From the NCBI GenBank assembly GCA_024734555.1, contig JANPWX010000641.1, positions 262,309-326,308 of the forward strand: 64,000 nt of DNA, in the 5' to 3' direction. Origin of the DNA: Trochalopteron elliotii. Lineage: Eukaryota > Chordata > Aves > Passeriformes > Leiothrichidae. Each line of letters opens with the position of its first letter. Position 1 is the stretch's first letter. Of the stretch, positions 1 through 10,906 are shown in pieces. The position numbers and the translations under genes were made by a program. Under the pieces are notes generated by a model. The model did not search any database, had not been told where the DNA came from, and worked only from the letters and a program-made list of their open reading frames with translations.

Positions 1-621
1 TAGCAGCAGAAGCCTCCCGACTTTCTCAAGGCTGAGTCCATTTCTTCTGCTGCTCCCCAGGGGAAGTGAAAAGCACGTGGCACTGTTCAATTACCCCCTG
101 CACACATTTGCCGTGTGTCTGCAGTGTCCTAAGAGCTGTTAGCAGGGGACAGAGCTGTCCTTGTCCCTGTCTGTGCCTCCCTGGTGGCAGGAAGGTCACA
201 GACACTGCCAGTGTCTGTCCTCTCTCCTCCTTCTTACACAAGGACAGCAGCTTTTAATGGGAAAAAAATAATAGAACACTGCTGAATATCAAGGATAATG
301 CCAAGTCTAAGATACTGGCAGTGCAGCTGCCACCTCAGCAATGCCTTGAGTTGCTCCAAGAGCAAATACTGAGATTTCCACAGCCCCAGAGCCATGCTGC
401 TGTGAATTGAAGAAGTCAAAGAAACCACTTTTGCCACTTCCATCTGGGCAGGCTGGGCACAGGTCAGCTGGAAGAGCCAGGAAAGGTTTCCTCCATCCAT
501 CCCTTAGCCCCTGGTGCCCAGGCTTGCTCAGGTGTGTCACATCCCAGCTGGGAAGGCAGAGCCATCCTCACACACAGGGGCTGCACTGCCTGGGCAGAGC
601 TTTGCTGAGAGAATGGAGTTC

Positions 622-887
622 TTTTGTGGCTATTTTGTGGTTCTTTTGTGGTTGTTTTGTGGTTATGTCGTGGTTATCTCAGGGTTATCTCGTGGTTATC
701 TCATGGTTATCATCTCATGGTTATCTCAGGGTTAGTCATGGTTATCTCGTGGTTATCTCATGGTTATTTCATGGTTATTTCATGGTTATCTCATGGTTAT
801 CTTGTGTTTATCTCATGGTTATCTTGTGGCTATCTCATGGTTATCTCAGGCTTATCTCAGTTATCTCATGGTTATCTCATGGTTATC
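622..887 (+). repeat. 11-bp minisatellite, about 24 units
   Basis: The unit is CTCATGGTTAT. The left end (622-700) has degenerate units such as TTTTGTGGTTC, and the right two thirds are much more uniform, as expected if the array grew from one side. Because 11 is not a multiple of 3 and the unit has no stop on this strand, all three plus frames stay open and give an 11-residue periodic peptide; none is a gene. A single N at 888 marks the right edge, so the true array length is uncertain. Confidence 0.95.
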
Positions 888-1176
888 NTGGGCAATTTGC
901 TGCCATCTGGACACAGAGAGCTTGACCTGTGCTGTGCCAGACGTCCCCATGAGGTCAGGGCTTGGCACCAGCAGGGCACTGCCACTGCCTGGCACTGCTG
1001 GAGAAGGGGCTGCTGCTGAGCACAGACCAAAAGAGCCTCAGAGCTCTCAGGTGGATCTTCCCAGTCTGCCCAGCAAGCATTCCAAGGTGATTCCCTCCTG
1101 TGCCACAAGGGTGTCTGTGGGAACTGACGGTGGTCAGAATATGGAATCTCAGGCTCCAGGCAGTGCCTTGAAGCCT

Positions 1177-1465
1177 GTGGGAAAGCCAAGGACAAAACTC
1201 TCTCAGTCTGACCTGGGAAATCATGAGGAAGAGCCAAGAACAAACCCTATAAACAACCCCTGCAGATATCCTCCTCCAGACACCTGGTGGTTTTCCACCT
1301 TGTTTACTGGTAGAGATGTTCACAAAAAGGTGGTGCCCTAAAGGACCAATCCTATTCATTGTACCCAAACATTGTATAAAAGAATCTGTCTTTCAATACA
1401 CTTTGCTATAAACCCTCTGAAGAAATCAGAGTTCTACGTGTCATTACATGAGTTGTCCTGAATTG
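1177..1465 (+). mobile_element. LTR-like fragment (endogenous retrovirus type)
   Basis: The segment has the layout of the 3' half of an avian retroviral LTR. There is a TATAAAA box at about 1375, then a short A-rich stretch (CAATACACTTTGC) and an R/U5-like tail (CTGAAGAAATCAGAGTTC). The edges are not sharp. The start is placed at a TGTGGGAAAG motif near 1177 and the end near CATTACA at about 1447 or slightly beyond. No gag, pol or env coding sequence is visible nearby. Family assignment needs a repeat library. The left part could be unrelated unique sequence. Confidence 0.5.
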
Positions 1466-1544
1466 TAACAATAGGTGTTGGGCAGATCAGTGTGAGAGGG
1501 CGGCCAAAATTCCCCTCCTTGGGAGCAGCTCCTCACTGTGGAGG

Positions 1545-1815
1545 AGTCCAGAGCATTCCTTTGGTTGCCCTGGATGGTCACAGACCTCGGCAGAGAGGCC
1601 TGGGACCCGAGCAAGGGAGTTTGAATCCTGGCCAGGGGGGTCTGTCCAGGGGGTTTGCCTGGCACGGAGCCCAGGAAGACACAGGCTTTGATTTCAGTCC
1701 ATGGAAAAAGCTTCCAACAGTGAGAGAAGTATTACAAGTCACAAAGGTGTAACAGACAGACAGTAGTTAATCACAGGGTGGAAAATTTGGTAGTTTTGGG
1801 ATTCTTAGAATTAGG
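1545..1815 (+). repeat. Dispersed repeat, copy 1 (paired with 6960-7228)
   Basis: About 270 bp is closely similar to 6960-7228 in the same orientation. Shared landmarks are GCATTCCTTTGGTTGCCCTGG at the left, GGGGGGTCTGTCCAGGGGG in the middle, and GGGATTCTTAGAAT at the right. Both copies are followed by different LTR-like sequence containing an AATAAA signal. The shared block is therefore probably an internal or boundary part of an endogenous retrovirus. No coding capacity remains. Confidence 0.85.
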
Positions 1816-2330
1816 TGAATTCTTAGAAGAGGTGAATGGGGAACAGAGGCCCAGGGGCTTTTCCCCAAGGTAGCTGTGCTTCAGCCCTGGAGGAACCAAG
1901 GCAAATGGGGAAAGATTCCCTTTTAGATCATGGTGAGGAAAACTTTCCTCCCATGGGCCTTTGCAGACACATGTTAATATTTCCTAGTTTTCGTTGTTTC
2001 ATTGGTTTGTTAAGTTTATGTCACCCTGTTATCATATATGTGCCCATGCCAGAATGTTCTTCCTTCACTTGAACCCCATTGGGTTGTTTTTGCCACAGTA
2101 CCACACCCTGTGACCCCATTAGTCTACCCAATTCCTGGCCACCCCTCTGCACCATGTTTCCCTATCCTTATTGGACCCTGACCCTCAGAAATGTCCCTTT
2201 AATCTGGTACATAACCCTGGATCCTTGGGCCCCTTTTGGCTCTGGTGCCTGGAACACATTGGAGGCTGTACCCACAATGCAGACAATAAACATTTCAGAT
2301 TTCCAAACAGGACCCCATCTCCTCACCTTT
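1816..2330 (+). mobile_element. LTR-like sequence with polyadenylation signal
   Basis: The sequence directly follows dispersed-repeat copy 1. It has the look of an LTR: a U3-like stretch, GGTACATAA as a weak TATA candidate near 2207, and AATAAA at 2285 followed by a GC-rich tail. Ends and target-site duplications could not be fixed by eye. It may be the 3' LTR of a heavily deleted provirus whose other LTR-like part lies at 1177-1465, or a separate insertion. No retroviral protein is encoded. Confidence 0.45.
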
Positions 2331-4255
2331 ATGGTCAGCTCTTTATTAGCAGAGTGCACCAGGCCCCTGAGGCTCTGGTGGCTCTCAGGAACACACATTT
2401 GCACGATGCAACACCTCCCTTCCATGGAAAGCCACTTTGTGCTGCCAGATGTCACTTCGCAGTGCTCCAGGCTGAGCAGAGCCCACAGCTCTCAGCCCTG
2501 AGCACTTCCCTGGGCCAGCCAGGCCTTGGCACTCGTGCAGGGATTTCAGCAGCAAGAGAACAGCTCAAGGTTGTTCCAGCAAGGGCTGCTCCAGCATCAG
2601 GTGTGAGTCACGTGTCAGCAAGGGAAGGGACAGGGCTCCCCCACCCAGCCAGGAGATCAGGAAAGCTTCAGCTCCAACAGTGAAGCTTTCTTCCCAACAG
2701 TGAAGTGAAAAAAGAGAGAAAGAAAGTCACAGGAGCCTTGGGAAGCAAATCCTCTCCTGCTGGAGTTGCACCTGTAGGATCCTGCTCAGGGATCACTGCA
2801 AAGAACAGGGCCTGAATCCCAGCTCCCTGCCCAGGCCCAGCACCCAAAGATGGAAGTTCTGCTCTAAAAAAGGAGCACAAAACATGCTGCAGGTTTGATT
2901 TGATTGAGCAGAAGAGTCCCAGGAACCTCTGTCCCTTCCAGCAGCTGACCAGTGACCACACAGCCACACAAAGCAGCTCTGACACGAAGTAAAAAGGCAT
3001 GAAGGTTATGGAGATTTAATTCTCCTGCTTCTGGACTCCAAGGGGGAGCTGAGGACTTGGCAAAGGAGGGGAATGAGTGTGTGCAGGCAGGCTGGGATGA
3101 CTGAGCCTGTCTCCATGTGGATGAGCGAGTACGTCTGAGCAAGTGGGCTGGAGACGTGAGCGCCACGACAGCAGCAGCTCCTGCTCAGCCCTCATCCCAA
3201 ATCCTGCCTCATCTCCACACCATGAATTGCAAAGGACCCACAACCACACTCCAGCAAGCAATTAAAAAAAAAAAAAAAATCCACAAAAAGAGAGAAAAAA
3301 GAACAAATCAGACATGAGAAGGGAGGACCAGGGAACAGGAAGCCAAACACAGAACTATTTCCAGGAGGAATAACAGCCATATGGAAAAAGTTACCAAGAT
3401 GATGAATTCTGCCTTCAATATGTTCAAGAAAGAAAGTGCATCAGACCCAGTCTGGGGGTGGCCAGATCCTTCAAGAGGGGGGGAGAAAAAAAAAAGCTGC
3501 CACCCCAGCTTGAACTTGAACATTTGGTGTTTCATTTGCATCTTGGAATGAGGCAACAGTTATCAGTCAAACTTTGCATTCCTCGCTTGGATCCCTGCCT
3601 TGCCGGGTCACATTTGTGGCTCTCACATAACCAGGAATCCCCCCGCTGCAATATGCTGCTTCTGGCTCGGCCCTGCAGCCCAATTCCAGAGCAGCTGACA
3701 TGGAAATTTACCATCAAACAACTATTAAAGTTTTACCTCAGGCTGTAAAAGCTGGTGTTGCTGTGCTCTGCATAAGGAATGGAAAGCCGCCCTGGGCTCA
3801 CGTGCTCCGTGGCACGGTGCCACCCTGCTGTCCTCACATCCCAGAATCCAGGCTGGAGGAGTGCAGGGATGGGAACCAGCCCCAGCCCTACAAACCTCCA
3901 GCTCTCTGGAGGCTCCTTGGCTGTGCTGCAAACTGCAAAAGCCACCTGAATGAGCCAAGGCTGTTTCCAAGGATTCCTTCTGCTGGGTTTGTGATCCCGT
4001 CTCACCCAGGTCTCTCCCTCTATTTTCACAGCCAGTTTTATTTCCTCACTTGAAGGGCCGGGGGAAAGGGAAGCACAAAGGGCCACGGAGGGTTTGCACA
4101 AGGACACCTCAGGCAGAGCAGCCCAGCAGCTGCCCTTGTGCAATTTCCCAAATATCTCCCCAGATTTCTCCCTCCTCAGTTCACAGAGATGTCCCCTGAG
4201 GCAATTCCACCATGAGGAGGCTCCTCTCTGATTCCCAACCTTCCAATGTAGGTAC
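2331..4255. other. Unique intronic sequence
   Basis: No gene or named repeat is recognised. An A16 tract lies near 3264 and a G-then-A tract near 3479-3496. Confidence 0.6.
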
Positions 4256-4356
4256 ATCACTCAAGAACTTAAAGATAATTGGGATGAATCCAGGCTTTTC
4301 TCCAATTAATGGCAATTTATTTTTCTACTTTGCATCTCAACTTCATCTTGTGTCTT
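4256..4356 (+). repeat. Dispersed repeat related to 9628-9735
   Basis: About 100 bp align with 9628-9735 in the same orientation, including GGGATGAATCC, CTCCAATTAATGGCAATT and the following T-rich tract and CTTGTG end. The copy at 9.6 kb is itself the right-hand unit of a tandem duplication. The identity is roughly three quarters by eye. The element family is not recognised. Confidence 0.65.
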
Positions 4357-5289
4357 TCTTTCCATGCAAATCACCACCCACTTGCCTCCAAGGGTGGACA
4401 GCCTTTGCCAATACAAGTATCCAGCAGAGAATTAAAGCGAGAAAGTATTAACCATCACTGGGTTTTTTCCATCACCATCAAGCTCTAAACACTCTTTGTT
4501 CAAGCTACAAGTGGGCTGCTGTACATCTCCTGCAGATGTCTGTGTTCGAGGGGAGAAAACACAGCAGCAGTGAAATCCTCTCGTGGCTCGTTAACAGAAA
4601 GGAATTGCAGTTGAGTTCTTTGCTGCCAAAGGAGCTGTGGCACTGCCAGCATTGCCTGAGAGGGGCTGATTTGGACCTTCAGTTTTACAGCCCCCTCTGG
4701 GCCCTACCCCAAGCACAACCACACCTCTCTTGCTTATCCCTTTTGTCACCAAAACCCAGATAATGACAGGAGAGATTGTTGCTCTTCCCCATTCCTCACT
4801 GTATCACACAACGCAGTGACATCAAGCTTATTTTCCCCAATTCCTACCCAAAACTAAGCTCAGTGAGACATTTTCCAGCACAGAATAATCCCAACAATGT
4901 GCCAGACTGTGAGCCCCATGGATGAAATGCAAGGGAAGTCATTTTGCCTGAGATGCAGAAGTGACTCTGCAGGATTAAGGAGCCCAAAGAGATTTTGCCA
5001 CCAGCAAGGTTAAACAATTGCTTCTTCCTTCCTCCTCTCCAAAGTGGCTGATTAATTCGGGAGCAAGGTAAACAATAAACAGTGATTATGTGCATGGGGG
5101 TGATGATTCAGCCAAAGCAGCAGAGCAGCATTTGAGTAACAGGCTCCAAACATGGGCTTTATTTTCCCAGTGACGATTCCCCCGTGAGCAATGGAACAAG
5201 ATGTCTCCAACAGCCACCAGGCAACAGCACGGCCCCAGTGTTGTCCAGAGCTCCCCACACCAGCAACCCAAAGGGCTGACACCAAAGTT

Positions 5290-5290
<1 letters not shown>
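4357..5290. other. Unique intronic sequence
   Basis: No feature is seen between the dispersed repeat and the AT microsatellite. Confidence 0.6.
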
Positions 5291-5292
<2 letters not shown>

Positions 5293-5339
<47 letters not shown>

Positions 5340-5342
5340 NNN

Positions 5343-5396
<54 letters not shown>
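5293..5396. repeat. (AT)n microsatellite with internal gap
   Basis: About 100 bp of pure AT dinucleotide is interrupted by NNN at 5340-5342. The Ns almost certainly mark an unresolved repeat length. The repeat translates as alternating Ile and Tyr on both strands, which explains the open frames here. Confidence 0.98.
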
Positions 5397-5402
<6 letters not shown>

Positions 5403-5892
5403 GAAAATCAGCCTGTAGGGGATCACACATTCCAGGAGCAGTTTTTTCCACCCAGGGAGCAGTGAACACAAACCAGCTGGGACATTTCAACTGGCGTGGC
5501 AATGCCTAGGAGAACATGCTGTGTCAAAAGAGATCTTCTGGAAAAGTGAAAATGTAGCAGGACACCTGCAAAACATCTCCTTTCTGCCTGCATAACCAAG
5601 CCCTGAAAAATTTAAATGGGTACTGCAAGAAAAATGTGCTGGGGGAAGTTCTGTGAAGCCATAAAACCCTGAGCCACCAAGGGGATGAAAGAAATCATGA
5701 AGGCAAGCATTTGTGCTTCTGCTTTATGCCTCATATTTTTGTTTTGCCTCATAACAAGCCTGATTGGATGCTGTCTGTTCCTTGGATAAAGAGAAGATGG
5801 AAATGCTTTCTGTTGCATCAACAAAAAGCAGCATGAAAGAAGTGCACGGGCAGCGAGCCAGCCCCGGGACAGCGCTGCTCTGCAGCACTCCC

Positions 5893-6523
5893 CAAACCCC
5901 TGGAGCTGGGGGATTCACCTCCCTGCACCCATGTGGCTGATCTGCACCTGGAACAGTTCAGTTTCCCAAACACCATGACCTGGATGGGGAAAAAAGGGAA
6001 CAGCCCCTGTCCCTTTGTCCCTTTGAGGGTGGGCAGCTGGGAGTTGTACCAAGTCATCATCAAAATCCCAAAATCCTGGGAAATTCATCCCCACCTCTGT
6101 GGTTTGTTCCCTCTCCCAGCTCATTCAACAGCACAGCCCCAGTCTGGCTGTTTAAACTCACCTGATGTCCCCTGGTGTCACCTTCCAGGGCTGTGGCACC
6201 AGCAGCAACCAAACCCCTGGAGCTGGGGGATTCACCTCCCTGCACCCATGTGGCTGATCTGCACCTGGAGCAGCTCAGTTTCCCAAACAGCAATTCCTTG
6301 ATGGGGATGGGGAAAAAAGGGAACAGCCCCTCTCTCTTTGTCCCTTTGAGGGTGGGCAGCTGGGAGTTGTACCAAGACATCACCAAAATCCTGGGAAATT
6401 GATCCCCACCTCTGTGGCTCGTTCCCTCTCCAGCTCATCCAGCTGCATAGCCCCAATCTGGCTGTTTAAACTCACGTGATGTCCCCTGGTGTCACCTGCC
6501 AGGGCCGTGGCACCAGCAGCAAG
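5893..6523 (+). repeat. Tandem duplication, two copies of about 315 bp
   Basis: Copy 1 is about 5893-6208 and copy 2 about 6209-6523. Both begin AAACCCCTGGAGCTGGGGG and end GGCACCAGCAGCAA. The period is 317 at the left edge and 314 at the right, so a few small indels have accumulated, along with scattered substitutions (under about 10% by eye). Both copies share GATGGGGAAAAAAGGGAACA. This is a simple direct duplication of intronic DNA without a recognised transposon signature. Confidence 0.93.
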
Positions 6524-6959
6524 CAAGGGGTTAACAAATCTGGGGAATATATCCACTCCACTTAGGCAGAGCAGAGCAGCAAGGGAGCCCTGCCGTGTTG
6601 ACAACTCTAACAGCAAATTAAGAAGCTGAAATAAAATGCACCATCAAGCAAGCAGCTGGAGTGAGGCCAAAAATCAGAAATAGATGTAAAGAAAACTCGA
6701 TCGAGAAATCAGCTCCAAGCAGGCTCATTGAGCTCAATTACTAGAAATTAGAAAAGGAAATGGAAAAATTGATATTGGAAGGGCAAGAATGCATTCTGTG
6801 GCATCAGGGATGGCTGCTGTGTTTGTTGTGTGCCTCCTAATGGTGTTTGTGCAGCGTGGGGTTGGTGATACCAGCTCGGGGTGCCATTGATACAGGAGGA
6901 CAGCCTGGCACTTACAGGCAGCAATTCACAGCTTGGGAATTTGTGTTTGCAACAGCAAA
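6524..6959. other. Intronic sequence, possibly degenerate ERV-derived at right
   Basis: Nothing is firmly identified. The part from about 6740 runs directly into the LTR-associated repeat and may belong to the same insertion, but no motif confirms it. Confidence 0.35.
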
Positions 6960-7228
6960 CCTGTCGGAGTCCAGGGCATTCCTTTGGTTGCCCTGGAAGG
7001 TCACAGACCTCAGCAGACCCAAGAAAGAGGGTTTGAATCCTGGACAGGGGGGTCTGTCCAGGGGGGTTGCCTGGCACAGACCCCAGAAAGACACAGGCAT
7101 TGATTTCAGTCCATGGAAAAAGCTTCCAACAGTGAGAGAAGAATTACAAGTCACAAAGGTGTAATAGACAGTAGTGTAATTAATCACCAGGTGGAAAATT
7201 TTGTAGTTTTGGGATTCTTAGAATAGGG
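6960..7228 (+). repeat. Dispersed repeat, copy 2 (paired with 1545-1815)
   Basis: This copy carries the same landmarks as copy 1 in the same order, including CAGTCCATGGAAAAAGCTTCC and the closing GGGATTCTTAGAATA. Differences are point changes and small indels. A GGGTTTGAATCCTGG motif resembles a tRNA T-arm, but no cloverleaf can be folded around it. The two copies are 5.4 kb apart. Confidence 0.85.
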
Positions 7229-7640
7229 AACAAGATGAAGATTTTAGGGTGGTGCTCTGGGTTCTTCTCCTTCTCCCTTGGCATCCATCTTCTGATGTGA
7301 CGATGGCACAAAGCAGTGTAAAGAGATTGGGTGAAAGTAGAGGTGACCTCTTTAGTATAGATAATAGGCATTGGCACAGAATTGTACATAATAAGTATGT
7401 GATTATCTGTATAAGAAGGCAGTGACCTCCCATCACGGGGGGAGTCACCTGTGTCTGAGCTGCTGTGAACACCACGGCCGGGCACAGAGAAAATTGTAAG
7501 ATAAGAAATAATAAACACAGGAGAAACCTTGAACAACAAGATCTTGAGACTCCTCTTCATTCTCGTGCCGAGCTCAAAGCCTTCAGAGGGCAAAAAAGAC
7601 TCACTGGAACCACCAGAACCACCACCTGAATCTCAGGTGA
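7229..7640 (+). mobile_element. LTR-like sequence
   Basis: This segment follows dispersed-repeat copy 2. It includes a possible AATAAA signal near 7510 (AATAATAAACACAGG), then a short tail with CTTGAGACTCCTC and a purine/pyrimidine-rich end. It differs in sequence from the LTR-like segment after copy 1, so related internal sequence is flanked by two LTR types, or one copy is mosaic. Ends are not defined. Confidence 0.45.
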
Positions 7641-7844
7641 AGAGAGAAAACCTAAACCCAAGACAAACCTGCAGGGAAATTCAGTGCTGGGGTCTGTCCC
7701 CGTGACCCTGGTGACATTACCATGTGCTCACAGCTCAGCCTCCCTGTTGCTCTGATTTTTTTCAGCCTTCTGATGTTTGCATTTTTGTACTGGAGTTCTC
7801 ACACATTGTAACATAAACAAAGTGAATGTTTTCTCATTCCTCTC

Positions 7845-8016
7845 TGTAATGGACTTCTAGTTTGACCAGTGGGTCAGAGAGGTGTCAACCTCGTTGCCCA
7901 ATCCCTGGTCAAACTCCAAAAACTATATAAACCCAAATCCCAAATAAATGTCCTTCTTTTTTGCTCTCACAACCGGGCTGTGTGAGTGTCCTTCTTTTTG
8001 TGTCCATCTAGTGACA
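7845..8016 (+). mobile_element. Compact solo-LTR candidate (172 bp)
   Basis: The segment starts TGTAATGGAC and ends GTGACA, the TG...CA termini of a retroviral LTR. In between are a TATATAAA box (about 7923), AATAAA (about 7944) and a T-rich U5-like tail with two copies of GTCCTTCTTTTT. The six bases on each side (CCTCTC and CCTCCC) match at five positions, consistent with an aged target-site duplication. No internal retroviral sequence adjoins it. At 172 bp it is short for an LTR, so it may be internally deleted. Confidence 0.7.
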
Positions 8017-8227
8017 CCTCCCCACCAGGCTGCAGCCAGCCTGGGGAACTCACAGGGGTTTTAAAGAGTTCCCATCAGGTTTCTTCTTGCACATTTGAAG
8101 CCAGTACAGTCCTGGTTTGAAACTCTGCTCTGCAGCCAAGAGCACTGGGAGAGAGGAGACATTTATTTAAAAAGCAAAGAACACCAAAAAAAACTCATGG
8201 GCAGAGTGGAATAAAAGAAAATTCTGA

Positions 8228-8300
8228 GCTCAAGAGATCCACGAGGATCATCAAGTCCAACTCTTAAGAGAATGGCCCAGAACAAACAGCAGAAAACAAA
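8228..8300 (-). mobile_element. CR1 LINE 3'-end fragment
   Basis: AGATCCACGAGGATCATCAAGTCC resembles the reverse complement of the CR1 3' region just before its terminal repeats. Only about 70 bp is recognisable. Confidence 0.5.
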
Positions 8301-9420
8301 AAGTTTTAGGCCTTGTGGTTACAGGAGCTGACAGGGTTGCAGCAGTGACCAGAGAGAAGCAGAGCCCACCCTGAAGAGGTTTGGGGTCATTATCCAGAGC
8401 CCTCAGAGCCCCCAGAATGGCTCAGAGCTCAGCCCCTCCCTCCCCACAGCTCTCTTTCTCAGCACCTCTCCTGAGCCTGCCCAGCTCCTTCCTCTGCCTT
8501 TGCACCTGGGAAAACCTGCCAAATCCTGCTCAGTTTTCCTTTGTGACACACCAACCTGTCACTCCAGGGGTCCCAGAGACACAGAGGTTGGGGACAGCCC
8601 TGAAGTGTTTGTGTTCCCAGCACAGGGCAGCACTGCCACATGTCCCACCCTTCCCACTGTCCCCTCACAGGAAGGTCTCTGGTTTATCCCTGAGGGGGCT
8701 GCAGGAGATGCAAACCCCAAGTTCATTATGGACATTCCAAACTGCATCTCCTGTCTGGGGAGGCAGGATTTCAGAGAGGTTGAAAGCAGCTGCCTTGGCC
8801 TGGTAACTGCCATGAGTTCAGGTAAAACTACTTGGTTTGGCTCAAGTGCTCCTAAATTCGGGAGAATTCGACCTCAATTCTTCAAATCTTTTGCCCAAAA
8901 ATCCTTTTTCAGGTTTGTAATTGCTCAGTCATAGTTTCCCTTCAGCCCTCCTGCCACAGCTCCACTTCCATCCTTGCATCCATTCCCATTCTTCTCCCTT
9001 GTAAAGGAATTCATCCCCACAGGACAAAGTGCTCCTCCTGGGATGGAGCAGGACCACAGAGCATCCCCAGAAGGAGAGCAGCTCAGATTTGTCCCCAGGG
9101 CTGAGCAATCCCATATTGCAGAGCATGACAGGGCTCAAACCCAGGTACCACCTGTGCCCTGGCATGGGGGGCAGCCCATGGGCAGGACTCCAGCCTTGCT
9201 GCCCCTTTGCCTCCCTGGAAGTTCCATTCAGCTTTCCCCTGGCAGGGATGGAGATGGACTGGGAGCTGGAGGAAGCATTCTCTCTCCAGCTCACTGCTTA
9301 AATTGACTTAATTTCTTCAAAATGTTTTCTGTTATTAGATTTCAGAAGAGGAAAAAAAAAAAAAAAACCCTGTGAAGTTACACAAGCAAAAGTAAAGAGA
9401 TTGATCCCTGGCTTTGCTAA
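8301..9420. other. Unique intronic sequence
   Basis: No gene or named repeat is seen. A poly(A) tract of about 18 occurs near 9350. Confidence 0.6.
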
Positions 9421-9690
9421 TTTAAAGGGCTTGTGGGTACAAGCAACCAGAAGTTTATTCCTTCAAATTATTCTGTCCACTGGGGTCAGCTGCATCATTC
9501 AAGTTTTAAAGTCACCTGGGATGAATCTGAGTTTTTCTCCAGTTTCCTCCATGATTTAAAGGGCTTGTGGGTACAAGCAACCAGAAGTTTATCCCTTCAA
9601 AGAATTCTGTCCACTTGGGTCAGCTGCATCATTCAAGTTTTGAAGTTACCAGGGATGAATCCGGGTCTTTCTCCAGTTAATGGCAATTCT
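9421..9690 (+). repeat. Tandem duplication, two copies of about 134 bp
   Basis: The unit starts AAAGGGCTTGTGGGTACAAG at 9424 and again at 9558. Both copies carry CAACCAGAAGTTTAT, TCAGCTGCATCATTCAAGTTTT and GGGATGAATC. The right copy continues to about 9735 in sequence that is shared with 4256-4356, so the ancestor was a dispersed element that later duplicated in tandem. No coding capacity. Confidence 0.92.
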
Positions 9691-10878
9691 TTTTTTCTCC
9701 TTTACATCCCAGCTTCACTCCAAAGTGCACTTGTGTACTCAGCAGCTCTCTAAAAACCAACAAAACAACTCTGCCCTCCGAGGATACCTCATCCCACGTG
9801 TGGCATTTCAGTGAATTTGATGGGACTGACATTCCCTGTCCCTGAGGAAGGGCAAGGCCAGAAAAGGCAGCAGAGCCCCACCCGCAGCACACGCTGCCCA
9901 GCACGTGCCCAGCCACGAGCTGCTGGTCCCAGTCCAGCCCAGAGCAGCAGGGATGCTCCACCACCATCTGATGGCTGCCTGGGGCCTTGTGGGAAGCCAG
10001 TGGGATTGATCCAGGTCCTGGCAGGCAGGTATCCGTGTGTCTCAGAGCCAGGACTGGGCTGGGAGGGCGCCAGGCACGAGCAGGACGGGGCCCTCTGAGG
10101 TCTGCTGGCACCTCACGGCACCTGCCCCGTGCTCAGACACCGAGCTCCAAGTCTGGCACCTCGGGAAAAGCTTCTCATGCCCTTTGGGGGATGCAGCTTT
10201 ATCCCTTTCCCATGCTCCAGCTCCAAGGGGAGCAGCACAAAGCCCCAAAGTCATCCCAGTTCCCTCCCCTCGCTCGGCTCGGGGTGGTGCTGGAGGGGCT
10301 CTCCAGCACAGAGATTTCCCTTCTCCTTAAGCAAAGGGAAGTTGTTTTTCTTGGTTTTTTCTTTTTTCCCAGGGAGGCCACAGCATGGCAAAGAAACCAA
10401 GAGGGTGGCGTAGGCCTGAGGCTCCCAGGAAGGCATCAGGGCTCCTCAGGAACAGCAGAGGAGCTGTCAGGGAGGAGAAGGGGGCGAGGAACACCCGGCA
10501 AGGAAAGGACCGAAGGCGAGCAGGGGTGGGTGCTGGAGATGCTGGGGAAGCTGCTGAAGGGGTGGGGTGATGGGAGAAAGAAAAAAAAAAAAAGGGGGCA
10601 AAAAAGGATTCTGGGTGTAAAATTTGGGACTTTGGTAAAGCAGCCCTGATTTGCAGAAGGGAAAATGTGGCCAATCAACAGAGAAATCCTGGGCTGCCCA
10701 GGAGAGATTCAGACAGAGCAGCAAGCACAGAGCAAAGGAGGTGGAGTCCAAAAATGCAAAGCAGCTCAGCCTGGGTGAGGACCACAGCCCCATGAGGCAC
10801 CCAGACGGCACAGGGCAGTGGGAATTTGTCCATGCCCAGCTGAAATCCTCAGCAGGTCCCTGCAGAGCTGCTCCCTGA

Positions 10879-10906
10879 GGGAGGGAGAGAGGGAGGGAGG
10901 GATGGG
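10879..10906 (+). other. Candidate G-quadruplex
   Basis: Six runs of three G are separated by 1-5 bases (GGGAGGGAGAGAGGGAGGGA and onward), which meets the usual G-quadruplex pattern. It lies on the strand opposite to the CACNA1B transcript, so a structure could form in DNA but not in the pre-mRNA. Confidence 0.6.

Noticed and set aside
407..1019. Repetitive hydrophobic peptides resembling membrane segments
   Set aside because: Produced by the stop-free 11-bp unit in all three frames; not a protein.
7020..7035. tRNA T-arm-like GGGTTTGAATCC motif, also at about 1615
   Set aside because: No acceptor, D or anticodon stems can be paired around it; it belongs to the dispersed repeat.
10384..10420. 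Reverse-strand reading GFFAML, reminiscent of the S5 helix in a later calcium channel exon
   Set aside because: Flanking residues do not match the family and no splice sites fit.
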